Part shown: piece by piece, positions 46,774 through 57,688 of the stretch
Position numbering within the stretch: the stretch's first letter is position 1
How the letters are laid out: each line of letters begins with the position of its first letter
Translations under genes and position numbers: made by a program
The notes under the pieces: generated by a model
Databases searched by the model: none
Seen by the model: the letters and a program-made list of their open reading frames with translations, nothing else
Told to the model about the DNA's origin: nothing
Assembly: GCF_027409185.1 (NCBI RefSeq)
Contig: NC_084474.1
Coordinates: 5,201,382-5,265,381, forward strand
DNA from: Cynocephalus volans
Lineage: Eukaryota > Chordata > Mammalia > Dermoptera > Cynocephalidae
Reading direction: 5' to 3'
DNA length: 64,000 nucleotides

Positions 46774-47190
46774 TGTGGGAGCACATAGGCTTGACAAAGA
46801 ACAGGAGTGTACAAAGGGCAAAAGTCCTAAGTGCACTTATGCAGAACCTAAGTGCTGAAAACAGCACGTGCCCAAAACAGCAAACAGTTTCTGCCAGATT
46901 AGATAAGAACATTAAGGTCATTTCTTATCCAGCTTTACACCCTTTCCTTTGTTTCTCAAGATGTTTTCCAGAGATTGCCCCATAGCCGATTTCTTTTCAT
47001 TCCTGTGATAAATGATTAAGTTGTTTTTTCTCTTGTACTTCCTCGTCTTTACAATAAAAGCTGAAGAAATACCAACTCAGGACTGTGCCTTGTTTCTCCC
47101 TTCTTGAGGGAGTTTTTTCAGTGCAGTCCCTTTGGGCTTCTCATTCCTCTTAATATTTGGACTCTGAGTAATCTTTGTGTCTCCATCATA
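46774..47190 (+). mobile_element. Possible solo retroviral-type LTR
   Basis: From TGTGGGAGCACATAGGC to about the TTTGTGTCTCCA stretch, with an AATAAAAGCTGAAGAAATAC polyA-signal block followed by a TGTGCCTTG-like region, as in ERV LTRs. No matching TSD found. The open frame across 46,464-46,985 has no protein motif I recognise. 47,191-48,250 shows nothing I can name. Confidence 0.3.
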
Positions 47191-48265
47191 CAGTGAGAAA
47201 TGACACAGAGGGAATCTTTGTTACTGTCCTCTCACCAGAGATATAAGTTCCTGCTGGATGTTAACTTGGATTACCACTTCAGTTCAGACTTGAAATGTCA
47301 TCTCCCTGCTCCATCTCTTCTGCTAATAGTACTAATGTTCTTCTCCCTGGAACTCAGTTGAAATCCTTGTACAATCAGTTCTGCTACAGCATGATATGTA
47401 TGTTTGTAAGAATCATTATTCTATGCAAAATCTTAAATAAAAACCATGGGCTTTTTATTGGGGTTAGGGACACCACACTCAAAAACTTAATCAGCTAAAA
47501 AAAGATAAAAACCAAATAAAAATGACAGCACAATTTTACACACATTTAACCAATCAAATGATTAAGAAATTAAGTATAATACTAAATATGGCACTTTACA
47601 TTGAGAAAGACCTGAAGCTTACTTGTGGAAGTGGGCAGGGTGGGCATTGGAAGGGTAGCAGCTTGTAAGTTATTGTAAAGTGGCAGAGGGAGGCTTATCT
47701 GAAATCTAACAGAAAGATGTAATGCCAGATGTGGGTGGGCGTGGTTCACAACACATGGAGAACTGAAGAAGCTGATAGAAGTTAAGGTATATGCATGTGT
47801 GTGCTTTGTGTATCCCAATGCAGTGTGGCTCAGCTGGGTGCAGTTTTCTGCATTCCCCTAGCGTTTCTCCAGGGTGAAACTGCCCAACAACAAATCAGAA
47901 ACTTGTGTTATATTCAAATTATTTTTCTTTTTCAAATTATTTTTTAATATATCAATCATATTGAAACATATTTGCATCTTTAAAATGTGTTATAGCAGAA
48001 CTATGTCTAACTTTATTCATTTCTTTTCTCAGTTTCCTATATCTAGTAAAGTTTCACCTTCATTGTTTTTCCCTTCAAAGTTCTCACCCATTTTCCTTTC
48101 ACCTTTAAAAAAAAGTTATTATTTAATATGTTTGTTTCATGATCCTCCTAAATGGCCTCCCTCTAATACATGTCACATACTGCTACTGGCTCATCTTTCA
48201 TATATGTATACACATAAATATGGAGTAATATATGTTAATTATATAAACATTAAGAAATACATATA

Positions 48266-48443
48266 GGGGTTGGTCCGTGGCTCACTTGGGGGAGTGCGGT
48301 GCTGATAACACCAACGCCACGGGTTCAGATTCCTATATAGGGATGGCCGGTTCGCTCACTTGGAGAGTGTGGTGCTGACAACACCAAGTCAAGGGTTAAG
48401 ATCTCCTTACTGGTCATCTTTGAAAAAAAAAGAAAAGAAAAGA
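48266..48443 (+). mobile_element. Dimeric tRNA-derived SINE, sense
   Basis: GGTTGGTCCGTGGCTCACTT to CTTACTGGTCATC with an AAAGAAAAG-type tail. AAGAAATACATATA and AAGAAATATATATA duplications flank it. The left B box is damaged (GGTTCAGATTCC). Confidence 0.88.
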
Positions 48444-48579
48444 AATATATATAAACAACAAAGAACTTACATTAAAAAAAAAAAAAAACCTTAAATTGCC
48501 CCAACTTCTATTTGCTGTGAAAAAAAAGGGGGGGGGATTTCTTTTCCACCCTTAGCCATAATATATAGATCTACAGGTA

Positions 48580-48770
48580 TCATTTTTTATTGTAAAAAAA
48601 AATACATAAACTCTACTATTTTAACCATTTTAAAGTGTCCAGTTCAGTTGCAATAAGTACACTCACATTGTTGTGTAACCATCACCACCACCCGTCCGCA
48701 GAACTTTCTCATCTTCTCAAACTGAAACTCTGTACCCACTATACAACATCCTCTTTAATGGCAGTGTGAA
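48580..48770 (-). mobile_element. L1 3'UTR fragment, antisense
   Basis: TTTTAACCATTTTAAAGTGT, CCATCACCACCACCCGTCC and ACTGAAACTCTGTACCCACT are well-known antisense old-L1 3'UTR phrases. Confidence 0.75.
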
Positions 48771-49199
48771 AGTAATATAATTTCTTTCAGAAACCACTAT
48801 TGTTATACATTTTGGGTTTTTTTCCTACTATATCCCGTATCAATAATGCTTCCGTGCTGGCCAGCCGCCAAGACAACATAACCAAAAACCCAAGAAAACA
48901 ACGCTTCAGCAAGATTGCTTGTGCATACATCTTGAAAACGTATTAACTATTTCTGCACGATAAATTTCTTGTTAGGGCCCTTAAAACGAAAACCTACCGG
49001 TACAGTTTATTCCAGTATAAATGTGGGGAAACTTTCAGACTCCAGACATCAACGATAGGTGTTGTCTTTTTTTTTTTTTCGCTATTTGTCAGTCTGATGG
49101 GCAAAAGTGCTTGCAGTTATTTTACTACTCATTTTCTGGATTACCAGTACAGGCTCAGTTTTTAATCCCTATCGTGTTATTCTCTTGATTTCCAACTTG

Positions 49200-49960
49200 G
49201 AAAATGTGTCGGCGTAGAAGGAGATAACAGTTCCGATTTAAACACAGTCTGTCCCCCGACTGTCACCGGCGCGGCTTCCCTTCCATCGTCCCAGCAGCTG
49301 CAAACGCGGCGTGCGCCGTGCACCCGCCTTGCGTCCCTCCTCTCAGACCCTGTTCCTCCGCTGACACCTGCTCGAGGTCTTGTCTGTCGACCCTTATACT
49401 GGGTGGAGCTCGGCTTCACGGCTCTCTGGGCTAAGCCCCGCAGCTTCCTCTACGCCAGTGGCTCTCATATCTCACCGGCTTCCGTGTCCGGGAGGCCTGG
49501 TCTGGGCCTGCAGCGGAATTTGCAATTCCTACGATTTCCCTGCAGACGCCGATGCGGCCGGTCTGAGGACCACAAGGGGGACCACCGCTTCCCAGCGCGT
49601 CTCGATCCGACAGCCTCCCTCCACGTACCGGCCCGGCCAGGACAGCAGCAGGTCACACTCGCCGTCCTCACCGGTCTGGAGACAGGCGGCAGCAACCGGA
49701 CGCAGGCCCAACGCCCCGGCGGAAGCGGGCAGGGCATGCGCGGCGGGAGCGGGCGCCAGGGGGCGGCGAGGGCGCGGTTCCTGCCGCGCAGGCGCAGAAC
49801 GCCGCGTGCTCGCGGGCCCGGGGCGGGAGGGATCGGCGTCCTGCGGGGGCCTGCGCCTGGCGGGTGCCGCAGGCCCAGAGGCTCCACCTCCGCCCCCGCC
49901 CTCCTCCTGCCCGACAAATGCCCGTAGCCCGCCTGGGACGGGCATCTGCTTTTAGGTGTC
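49200..49960. promoter_or_regulatory. Orphan CpG island between FNTA and HGSNAT
   Basis: About 750 bp of CpG-rich DNA (densest 49,540-49,930) between AT-rich flanks, with no interspersed repeat. Three overlapping open frames of 138-191 codons exist on both strands; all are arginine/proline/glycine-rich and none resembles a known protein, as expected from G+C content. It is probably a promoter with a non-coding first exon. Since POMK lies between FNTA and HGSNAT in human and mouse (from memory) and starts with non-coding exons, this could be the POMK promoter, but no POMK coding exon follows before HGSNAT. Confidence 0.6.
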
Positions 49961-50550
49961 ACGCCGCTCTTTGTTAAAAAAGCAAGATTCAGCCACTTAA
50001 TTGAGTAATCTCGTCTTCTCTCTCCTTTGCACTTACTGTAGACCCCTAAAGCTAAGTGAGCATCTAGACTGTTTAAAATAATTATCTTACTGTCCCCTTG
50101 TGCTTTATTGGCAAAATGGGGTCCTACTCTAAATTGTATCGGGTGATACTAACCTGTTTCTTTAGTTCTATAAAATATTCAGCAAATTGGTAGAAAGTAA
50201 TTTCGTTTCATTTCTTTTCTTTTTACTCTTTAAAGAAATCCTTTGTGTTTAAACAGTGCCTGAGTTTCTTGTACCCAACCTAACCCCGTGCTGTTAGTCT
50301 TTAACTTGCCTGATATTTTTCAGGGCCAGTAAGTTTTAGTGGTTTTGCTTATTTCTAAGCAAGAAAGTTCCTTCAGCCACACAGTGTTATCCTCAGCTCT
50401 GGGCCGTGTAGTCCAGAGAAACGCCTCTAAAAGAAAAAAGCTACTTACAGTGGGTTCAATTTATTACAGCAATTAAGCATTGCAGGATTTAGGGGGGGAA
50501 ATGTAGGTTTGAGGCCCAAAACGTGGCTTTTCTATGTACAGTTTAGAGAC

Positions 50551-50976
50551 TGTATTAGTCTGTTTGTGTTGCTTATAACAAAATACCTGAAACTCGGTGA
50601 TTTATAAAGAAAATGAAATTTATTGCTTACAGTTTCTGAGGCTAAGTCCAAAGTCCATCTGGTGGTGGCAGCAGTGACCCAGGGGTCTCACATTGCAATA
50701 TGGGGGAAGCAAAGGCAGCAGAGAGAGAGAGAGAGACAGACTCTCCTCTTCTTTTAAAGCCTCAGAACCATGCCCTGACCACAATTTTTAATCCATTCAT
50801 TACTGCGCAGTCCTACAATCTAATCACCTCTTCAAGGCCCCACCTCACAATTGCCGTAATAGGATTTCCCACCCTTTTAACAGTCACAGTGGGGGCTAAC
50901 TTTCTAATACATAAAACTTGGGGGACACAATTCAAGCATCAGGGAGTTTTGGGGGAGCATAATTCAATCCACTACA
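50551..50976 (-). mobile_element. Solo MaLR LTR, antisense
   Basis: TGTATTAGTCTGTTTGTG to AATCCACTACA, sister of the LTR at 11,727-12,151. GAGAC (50,546-50,550) and GTGAC (50,977-50,981) are TSDs with one mismatch. 49,961-50,545 before it shows nothing I can name. Confidence 0.88.
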
Positions 50977-50981
50977 GTGAC

Positions 50982-51110
50982 CTTGGCAAATTTACTTCAC
51001 CTCTGATTCAGTTCTCTTCTCTGCGAAATGGAAATAGCGGCAATTACATTTACCTCAGAGAGTTGGTGTGAAGTGGACAATGTAAAAGTCAGTTGAATTC
51101 TTAGGAGAGT
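50982..51110 (+). mobile_element. MIR fragment
   Basis: CTTGGCAAATTTACTTCACC, TCTGCGAAATGGAAATAGCG and ACCTCAGAGAGTTGGTGTGA are the sense MIR core. Confidence 0.65.
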
Positions 51111-51643
51111 GTTTTTTGCTGAGAGAATTTGGAAGTCGATGTGAGGACTTAGGGACAATTAAAAGGCTATTGGGGCATATAAAATGCAGAGTCAACAAGA
51201 AACACATTAAAGGATTGCTGTGTAATGATAAGGGGCCAACACAGATTAGAAAATAGGACTCTAGAGTCCTGTAGAATTGTGTGCCTGATGTTGGCAGCCT
51301 TTGAGTGGAAATGAAGAAAGCAGACAAAGCAAGTTACGTGGGCCTGGAGAATGACAAGGAGGTGTGGATTTATAATGAAGCTTCTAGACTTTCCATTTGC
51401 ACAAATACCTTCCAAAACCCTGGCAAGGGGCCTAGCAATTTTACATCATAATTGGGTATTCTTTTCTTAAAGAGGACCCCTTTTCCCTTCCCCAAATTGT
51501 GTAAGCTCCAAGCCCCACAAAACCTCCAGTGGAAGGTTAGGGATAAGTAGGGCTTGAGGGTTGAAGGATTAACCATGGGGTTTGGCCTGGTGAACTCAGA
51601 TTGGAGAAGGAGGTGGTGGACTAGAGGCACCAGGGGACATAGG

Positions 51644-51772
51644 CTGGGCCGAGCCCGTGGCGCACTTGGTAGAGTGCTGCGCTGGGAGCGCGGCGACTCT
51701 CCCGCCGCGGGTTCGGATCCCATATAGGAATGACCAGTGCGCTCACTGGCTGAGTGCTGGTCACGAAAAAGA

Positions 51773-51812
<40 letters not shown>
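51644..51812 (+). mobile_element. tRNA-derived SINE (second subtype) with long A tail
   Basis: Body GGGCCGAGCCCGTGGCGCAC, then GCTGGGAGCGCGGCGAC and GGGTTCGGATCCCATATAGG, ending GGTCACGAAAAAGAC before about 35 A's. Exact 15-bp duplications ACCAGGGGACATAGG flank it (51,629-51,643 and 51,813-51,827). The intact TSD and long tail suggest a recent insertion. Confidence 0.93.
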
Positions 51813-51813
<1 letters not shown>

Positions 51814-51949
51814 CCAGGGGACATAGGCCTTGAAGAGAGGAAGAGCAGATTCGGTGGGAGTGAGCACAGGAGAGAGAAGGTGGCTTAAAGGCCAAGACTG
51901 CGAAGATGGGGAAGTTCTGTGTGGTCAGGCAGCTGGTGAATTTTTAACA

Positions 51950-53245
51950 GCACCTGCTGTATGCCAGGCACTGGGGGTACATTGGTGACAGAACAGGTAG
52001 GCAGTCCTCTCATAGCTTACAGTCTAGAGGAAAAAGGAACACAAGTGCTGGGGCCTGGGCATCCCAAAAAGGTGCCCTTGAGGAATGTGGAAAGCTTGGG
52101 CTGGAGAGGCAGACAGAGGACGTATCTCATGGGGCCCTATGAGAGTTTGGACTTTATCCTGAGGGCAAAGCAGGGCTGTTGAATGTTTTTAAGCAATGGG
52201 AGATCAAATCTGTGCTTTAGAAAGATCACCCTGTATATATGAGAGAGAAACTTCCCACATATTGATTAGGAAATGTATACAAAACTTGTTTCACTAACTG
52301 TGGTATAGTCAAACAACTGAAAATAGTGAACTAGTTTCATGCATGTGTCCACATGGATAAATCTCAAAAACGAAGCACTGAGCTTTTAAAAAAGCTAGTT
52401 GCGAAAGGATAATACCATTATACCACCACCTTTATACAGCTTGAAAATGTATGTGGCACTATTTATGGGCACATACTTGTGGTAAAAATAAAAAGCGTGT
52501 GTGGAAATGATATACACTAGTGGCTCTCAAACATTAGCATGTGTCCAAATCACCCTGAACACTTATTAAAACACATATTTCATATCTGATTCAGTAGGTC
52601 TGGGGTGATGACCCAAGAATTTGCATTTCTCCCAAGTTCTCAGGTGATGCTGATGCCCCAGGTCCAGGGGCCACAGTCTGAGGATGACATATGTACACCA
52701 ACGTGAGGATAGCGATTACTTCTTGGGAGGGAGAAGAATCAGACTGGGAGGCACCCAAAGGGGCTTCAACTATGTATGTGATACTTTATTTCTTTAGAAA
52801 TATTTGAAACAAATGCGATGTGGTGTACCTTGACAGAGCTGTGTGATCTTATTTATCTTCTGTGTGTTGAAACATTGCATCAAAGAAAACAGATCTGATT
52901 TGGTATGTGGAGAATAGATTGGAAAAGGGAAAAAAGTGGGAGAACATGTAGGAAACTGTTGGAGAAGTCCAGGTGAGATGCTGATGATTCATACCAAGGT
53001 GGAGGCGGCAGGGAAGGAGAGATTTAAAAAGGGATGAGAGAGATTGGGGTGATTGAACTGGCTGTGGGTGGTGATTGGCTCAGATGTGAGTGAGTGGGTT
53101 GTTCATGTGCCCATCAGAAAGAGGAAACCCTGGAGAAGGGCATGCTGGGGACAGGAAGGAGACACCAAGTTTAGCTATGGACCTCCCAGAACTTGATGAG
53201 CCAGCTAAGTAAAGTGTAGGAGAAAGAGGTGGGCTGTGGTGTGGA
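51950..53245 (+). other. Mixed ancient repeats: unnamed family, L1 3' end, MER5A
   Basis: 51,960-52,250 and 52,900-53,240 show an old mammalian repeat pattern (TTTGGACTTTATCCTGAGGG; GGAGAAGTCCAGGTGAGATG). 52,300-52,510 resembles an old sense L1 3' end (GGATAAATCTCAAAAACGAA). 52,514-52,686 is MER5A-like (TGGCTCTCAAACATTAGC, GATTCAGTAGGTCTGGGG, TCAGGTGATGCTGATGCCCC). No gene is supported. Confidence 0.5.
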
Positions 53246-53262
53246 CTTAGAAATCATCAGCG

Positions 53263-53440
53263 TCGGGGCCGGCCCATGGCTCACTTGGGAGAGTGTGGTG
53301 CTGATAACACCAAGGCCACAGGTTCGGATCCCATATAGGGATGGCCAGTTAGCTCCCTGGGTGAGCTTGGTGCTGACAACACCAAGTCAAGGATTAAGGT
53401 CCCCTTACCGGTCATCTTAAAAAAAAAAAGAAAAAGAAAA
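53263..53440 (+). mobile_element. Dimeric tRNA-derived SINE, sense
   Basis: GGGGCCGGCCCATGGCTCAC through ACAGGTTCGGATCCCATATA, then the right unit to CCCCTTACCGGTCATC and an A/AAAAAG tail. GAAATCATCAG duplications flank it (near 53,250 and 53,441). Confidence 0.9.
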
Positions 53441-53555
53441 AGAAATCATCAGTGTCTAGGTGGCTACCAAAGCCATGTGCATGGATGTGATTACATTGGC
53501 GTTCGACAGACCCAGAGGAATAGCATCACCTAGGGCAGGGCTTGGCCAACTGTGG

Positions 53556-53962
53556 TGATGGAGTTTGGATGTGTTGTCCCCTCCAAAACTCATGTGGAAA
53601 TTTGATCCCCAATGTGGCAGTGTTGGAAACTGATTGAGTCATGGGGGTGGATCCCTCATGAATGGATTAATGCTCTCCCTGGGGTAGGGGGGAGTAATGA
53701 GTGAGTTCTTGCTCTGTTAGTCCTTGCAAGAGCTCATTGCTTGAAAAGACCCTGGCACCTTCTCTCTCTCTCTTGCTTCCTCTCACCATGTGATCTGCTT
53801 GCATCTGCCAGCTGTCTGTCACTTTCTGCCATGAGTAGAAACAGCCTGAGGCACATGCCAGATGCAACTGTCCCAGAATCGTAAGCCAAATGAGCCTCTT
53901 TTCCTTATAAATTACTCAGTCTCAGGTATTTCTGTTATAGCAACACAAAATGGACTGAAACA
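53556..53962 (+). repeat. 5' LTR of the MaLR provirus
   Basis: TGATGGAGTTTGGATGTGTT to ATGGACTGAAACA, 407 bp, with AGCCAAATGAGCC in place of the usual AATAAA-like block seen in the 3' LTR (AAATAAACC). Confidence 0.9.
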
Positions 53963-55555
53963 AAATTGGTACCAGGAGTGGCGTGTTGCTAAACAGATAC
54001 CTGAAAATGTGGATGCAGCTTGGGTACTGCGTAATGCGCAAAGGTTAGAGGAGTTTGGAAGACTCAGAAGAAGAGAAAAAGATGAGGGAAAGTTTGGAAT
54101 GTCTTAGAGACTTAAGTGGTGGCAAGCAGAATTCTGATAGAAACATCGACAGTAAAGGCCATGCAGATGATGAAGTCTCAGACAGAAATAAAGAACTTAT
54201 TGGGAATTGAATTGGACAAACAATAACCCTTGCTACACCATAGCAAGGACCCTGGCTGCATTGTGTCCATGCCCTTGGACTTTGTGGAAGTTGGAACTTA
54301 AGAGTTGTGAACCAGAGCATTTGGCCAAAGAAATTTCTAAGCACCAAAGAATTAAGGACACTGCATGCCTACTTCTAACAGCCTACTCTGAGTTATGGCA
54401 GCAAAGGCATAACATAAAGCCAGAATTTAAAATGGAAGCAGAGTGTAAAGATTTGGAAACTTTGCAGCCTGGCCATGCGGTAAAGAAGCAGAGAGCTGGA
54501 GAACAATGCAAGGGTGAAGCAGATAAACTGGTTGCTAAAGACATTATCTTGGTGGTGAGGCAGCCAGATGCTAATAGTGGAGAAAATGAGAGGAAAGCCC
54601 TGCAGGCATTTCAGAAGTCTGGAAGGCTGCCCCACCCATCACAGACCCTGAGGCCTAGAAGGACTGAGTTATCCTGGAGGACAGACCTGGGGCACAGCTG
54701 TCCTCGGATCCTGCTCCTTGCATCCCAGCTGCTCCAGCTGGAGCAACTCCAAGTGTGGTTCGTGCAGCAGCCCTGGAGAGTAGAAGCCTGAATCCGTGGT
54801 GGCGCCCACGTTGGGTTAAGTCTGCAGGCCAGCAGGTCATGAGAGCAGTGGAGGCATGGCAGCCTCCACCCAGATTCCAGAGGATGTATGGAAAAGCCTG
54901 GGGGCCCAGGCAGAGACCTGCCGCAGGGGCGGAGCCACCGCTGGGGTCATCTACTAGAGCAATGCTGAGCAGAAAAGTAGGGTTGGAGCTCCTGCAGAGA
55001 GCCCCCACCAGAGAACTGTCTAGTAGAGCCAAGGCAGTGGGGTTGCTGCCAGGACCCCAGAACTCCAGGGCCACTGGCAATGTGCAACATAGGCATGGAA
55101 AAGCCACAGGCACCAGTGTGGCCCACTGGGCTGTGCTTGGTAGAGCTGTGGGAATGAGGCTGCCTGATGCTTTGGGGGCCCAGATGCCCAGTTGTGCCCA
55201 GGATGCAGGACTTGGAGTCAAAGAAGATTATTTTGGAGGTTTAAGACATAATGTCTGCCCTACTGGGTTTTGGACTTGTTTGGGGCCTGCTTTTTCTTTC
55301 TTTTGGCCTATTCCTCCCTTTTGGAATGGGAATGTATACCGGATGTCTTATCCACCATTGCATCTTGGCAGTAGATAAATTTAGTTTTGGTTTTTGCAGG
55401 TTCGCAGCTGGAAGGACTTTTGCTTTTGGTCTCAGATGAGACTTTGGACTTTTAAGTTGGTGCTGGAGCAAGCTAAGACTTTTGTGATTGTTGGGATAGA
55501 ATGATTGTATTTTGTATGTGAGAGGGACGTGAGTTTTGGGGGGCCAGAGGTGGAA

Positions 55556-56128
55556 TTATGGAGTTTGGATGTGTTGTCCCCTCCAAAACTCATGTGGAAA
55601 TTTGATCTTCAATGTGGTAGTGTTGGAAACTAATTGAGTCATGGTGGTGGATCCCTCATGAATGGATTAATGCTCTCCCTGGGGGAGGGGGGATTAATGA
55701 GTGAGTTCTCGCTCTATTAGTTCCCGTGAGAACTCCTTGCTTAAAAAAACCCTGGCACCTCCTCTCTCTCTTTCTTGCTTCCTTGTGCCATGTGGTCTAC
55801 TTGTACCTGCTGGCTGCCTGCCACTTTCTGCCATGAGAAGAAGCCACCTGAGGCCCATGCCCGATGCAGCTCTCCCAGAATCGTAAGCCAAATAAACCTC
55901 TCTTCTTTATTTTTATTTATTTATTTTTTTGTCCTTTTCGTGACCGGCACTCAGCCGGTGAGTGCACCGGCCAGTCCTATATAGGATCCGAACCCGCGGC
56001 GGGAGCGTCGCAGCGCTCCCAGCGCCGCACTCTACCAAGTGCACCACGGGCTCGGCCCAACCTCTCTTCTTTATAAATTACCCACTCTCAGGTATTTCTA
56101 TGATAGCTGCACTAAACGGACTAAAACA
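55556..56128 (+). repeat. 3' LTR of the MaLR provirus, SINE-interrupted
   Basis: TTATGGAGTTTGGATGTGTT to GGACTAAAACA. Removing the SINE and one 16-bp duplication leaves about 409 bp, matching the 5' LTR. Confidence 0.9.
55911..56058 (-). mobile_element. tRNA-derived SINE (second subtype) nested in the 3' LTR
   Basis: T-rich tract, then GTCCTTTTCGTGACCGGCAC, GGATCCGAACCCGCGGCGGG and CACCACGGGCTCGGCC. Flanked by exact 16-bp AACCTCTCTTCTTTAT duplications (55,895-55,910 and 56,059-56,074). Confidence 0.93.
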
Positions 56129-56166
56129 TGTGGCTTTCAAAAATTATGAAGTATGCAACTAGACAA

Positions 56167-56735
56167 GCTGCCGCCACCACCCTGGGGCCCTGCCGGGGTC
56201 CTGAGGCATGAAGTTGGGGGAAGCCAAAACCAGCTACAACCAGGTAAAGAGCACACCACAATCACCATTTCCACATGGGTAACTCACCACAGCCACCACA
56301 ATTGCCATGGCTGCCACAAAAGTGACTAGTCTCTAATAGCAGCAGTCACAGCCACTGTGGAGATAGCAGGCCAGACTCTCAGCTGCATTAACAAAAGGAG
56401 AGGCACCAGCAGAGACTGTGGGGGGAAAAAAGTCCTATCTCCACGTAGCACACTCGAGAGTAATAGAAAAAGCATCTGCTTTACGGTAATAGGGGAGGAC
56501 TGGACCACACCTGTCTCAGTACTGGACAGATCATCTGGGCAACAAACCAACAGAGGAACAGCTAATCTATCAGACGGAGAGAAAAAACCTATGGTTATTA
56601 GAGTAGGGAGGGGGAGAGGGGAGAGCAGGGGGGAAGAGGAGAGGTATTGGACAAAGGCATAAAGAATAACTGATTTGTAACAATGGATTTTCTAAGAAAA
56701 ATATATTAAAAAAATAAAAATAATCAAGTAATCTA
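56167..56735 (+). mobile_element. L1-derived tail module, sense
   Basis: Same module as 35,870-36,600 and 62,355-62,930 but on the + strand. It runs from CCTGAGGCATGAAGTTGGGG and CCACATGGGTAACTCACCAC to the purine tract near 56,605-56,645 and an A-rich end (ATATATTAAAAAAATAAAAA). CTAGACAA/CTAGACAC at its two ends (56,159 and 56,733) may be a short TSD. No ORF. 56,736-57,120 shows nothing I can name. Confidence 0.7.
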
Positions 56736-57121
56736 GACACACAAAGTACAAAAATAACAGGTGTTCCCATATACCTACTTATCCATCAACTTCAGGGATG
56801 AAACACTGCCAGCTGGAGCTCATCGTGTTGGCCTGGTCCTCAACTTTTGCTCTCTCCCTACTCCCAACCATTATTTGAACTGGGTGTTCATCTTCCCACG
56901 CGTGTCTTTATGCTTTTATCACACTCGTGCGTATCACACGGCATTGTTCTGCGGCGCATTGCACTTTATGTAAGTTATTGTAATTCTGAGACTTGCATTT
57001 TCCCCTCAGCCTTGTTTTTGAGACGCATCCACGTGGACAGGAGTGGATCTTCAGAGTCTTCAGTGTCTATGCGCATGTCACTTGGTCAGAGACCCGCCAC
57101 TGGCTCTTCAAAGTGGTGGTA

Positions 57122-57284
57122 CTGGGCGGCCCCGTGGCTCACTCGGGAGAGAGCGGCGCTGGGAGCACTGAGGCCGCAGGTTCGGATCCTATATAGGGAT
57201 GGCCAGTGCGCTCACTGGCTGAGCTCGGTGAGGACGACACCAAGCCAAGGGTTGCGATCCCCTTACCGGTCACACACACACAAA
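57122..57284 (+). mobile_element. Mosaic tRNA-derived SINE, sense
   Basis: The left part matches the second subtype (GGCGCTGGGAGCACTGAGGC), and its right part ends like the dimeric subtype (ACACCAAGCCAAGGGTTGCG, CCCCTTACCGGTCAC). A CACACACA tail precedes the A run. AAAGTGGTGGTAC duplications flank it (57,109-57,121 and about 57,285-57,297). Confidence 0.85.
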
Positions 57285-57688
57285 AAAGTGGTGGTACCAC
57301 ATGGCGGCTTTTACGTCGTGCCTCTCCCTCTGGACAGTAAACGCTTTGGGGTCAGGGACTCCGCTGTCTTGCTCACCAGGCATTTTCCACAAGAGCAGAA
57401 AATGAGGACTCTAACGCGCATCCACGTGGTGCGTGGCTGGAAGCAGCGGCGCAGCAGAAAGTCGCTGGTGGCAGTGCGGCTCGGGGAGCAAGGCGCCCGG
57501 CCCGCCGGAGGCCTCTCTGCCGCAGACAGACACACGGCACACGACTATGGAACCTGGACTGGTCTTCAGCAGCCTCCCGCAGGGCAGGGCCTGGCGTGGC
57601 CGCCCATTCAGCCCTCCCGGGGAGTGACTCCGGCACCGGGCGTGGGGCGGGGCGGGGTTTGGTGGCCGGGCCTGGCGCGAGGCGGGGC

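Larger units (their letters stand above)
53556..56128 (+). mobile_element. MaLR provirus with both LTRs, non-autonomous
   Basis: An endogenous MaLR element of 2.57 kb flanked by perfect 5-bp TSDs (TGTGG at 53,551-53,555 and 56,129-56,133). The 5' LTR is 53,556-53,962. It is followed by a primer-binding site (TTGGTACCAGGAGTGG from 53,966) that fits the 3' end of tRNA-Leu, as in the ERVL group. The internal region of about 1.6 kb resembles the remembered MST/THE1 internal sequence. A polypurine tract (GGGGGGCCAGAGGTGG) precedes the 3' LTR (55,556-56,128), which carries a SINE. Internal frames are open for 194 codons (54,207-54,791) and 207 codons (54,755-55,378) with no pol-like domain; MaLR internal regions are known to be non-autonomous. 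The two LTRs are clearly diverged, so it is not recent. Confidence 0.92.

Noticed and set aside
46464-46985. Open frame of 173 codons on the + strand
   Set aside because: No motif, no splice or promoter context, and it overlaps a possible LTR. Treated as chance.
49380-49962. Overlapping open frames of 138-191 codons on both strands in the CpG island
   Set aside because: Several frames are open at once because stop codons are rare in CpG-rich DNA. None shows a recognisable domain.
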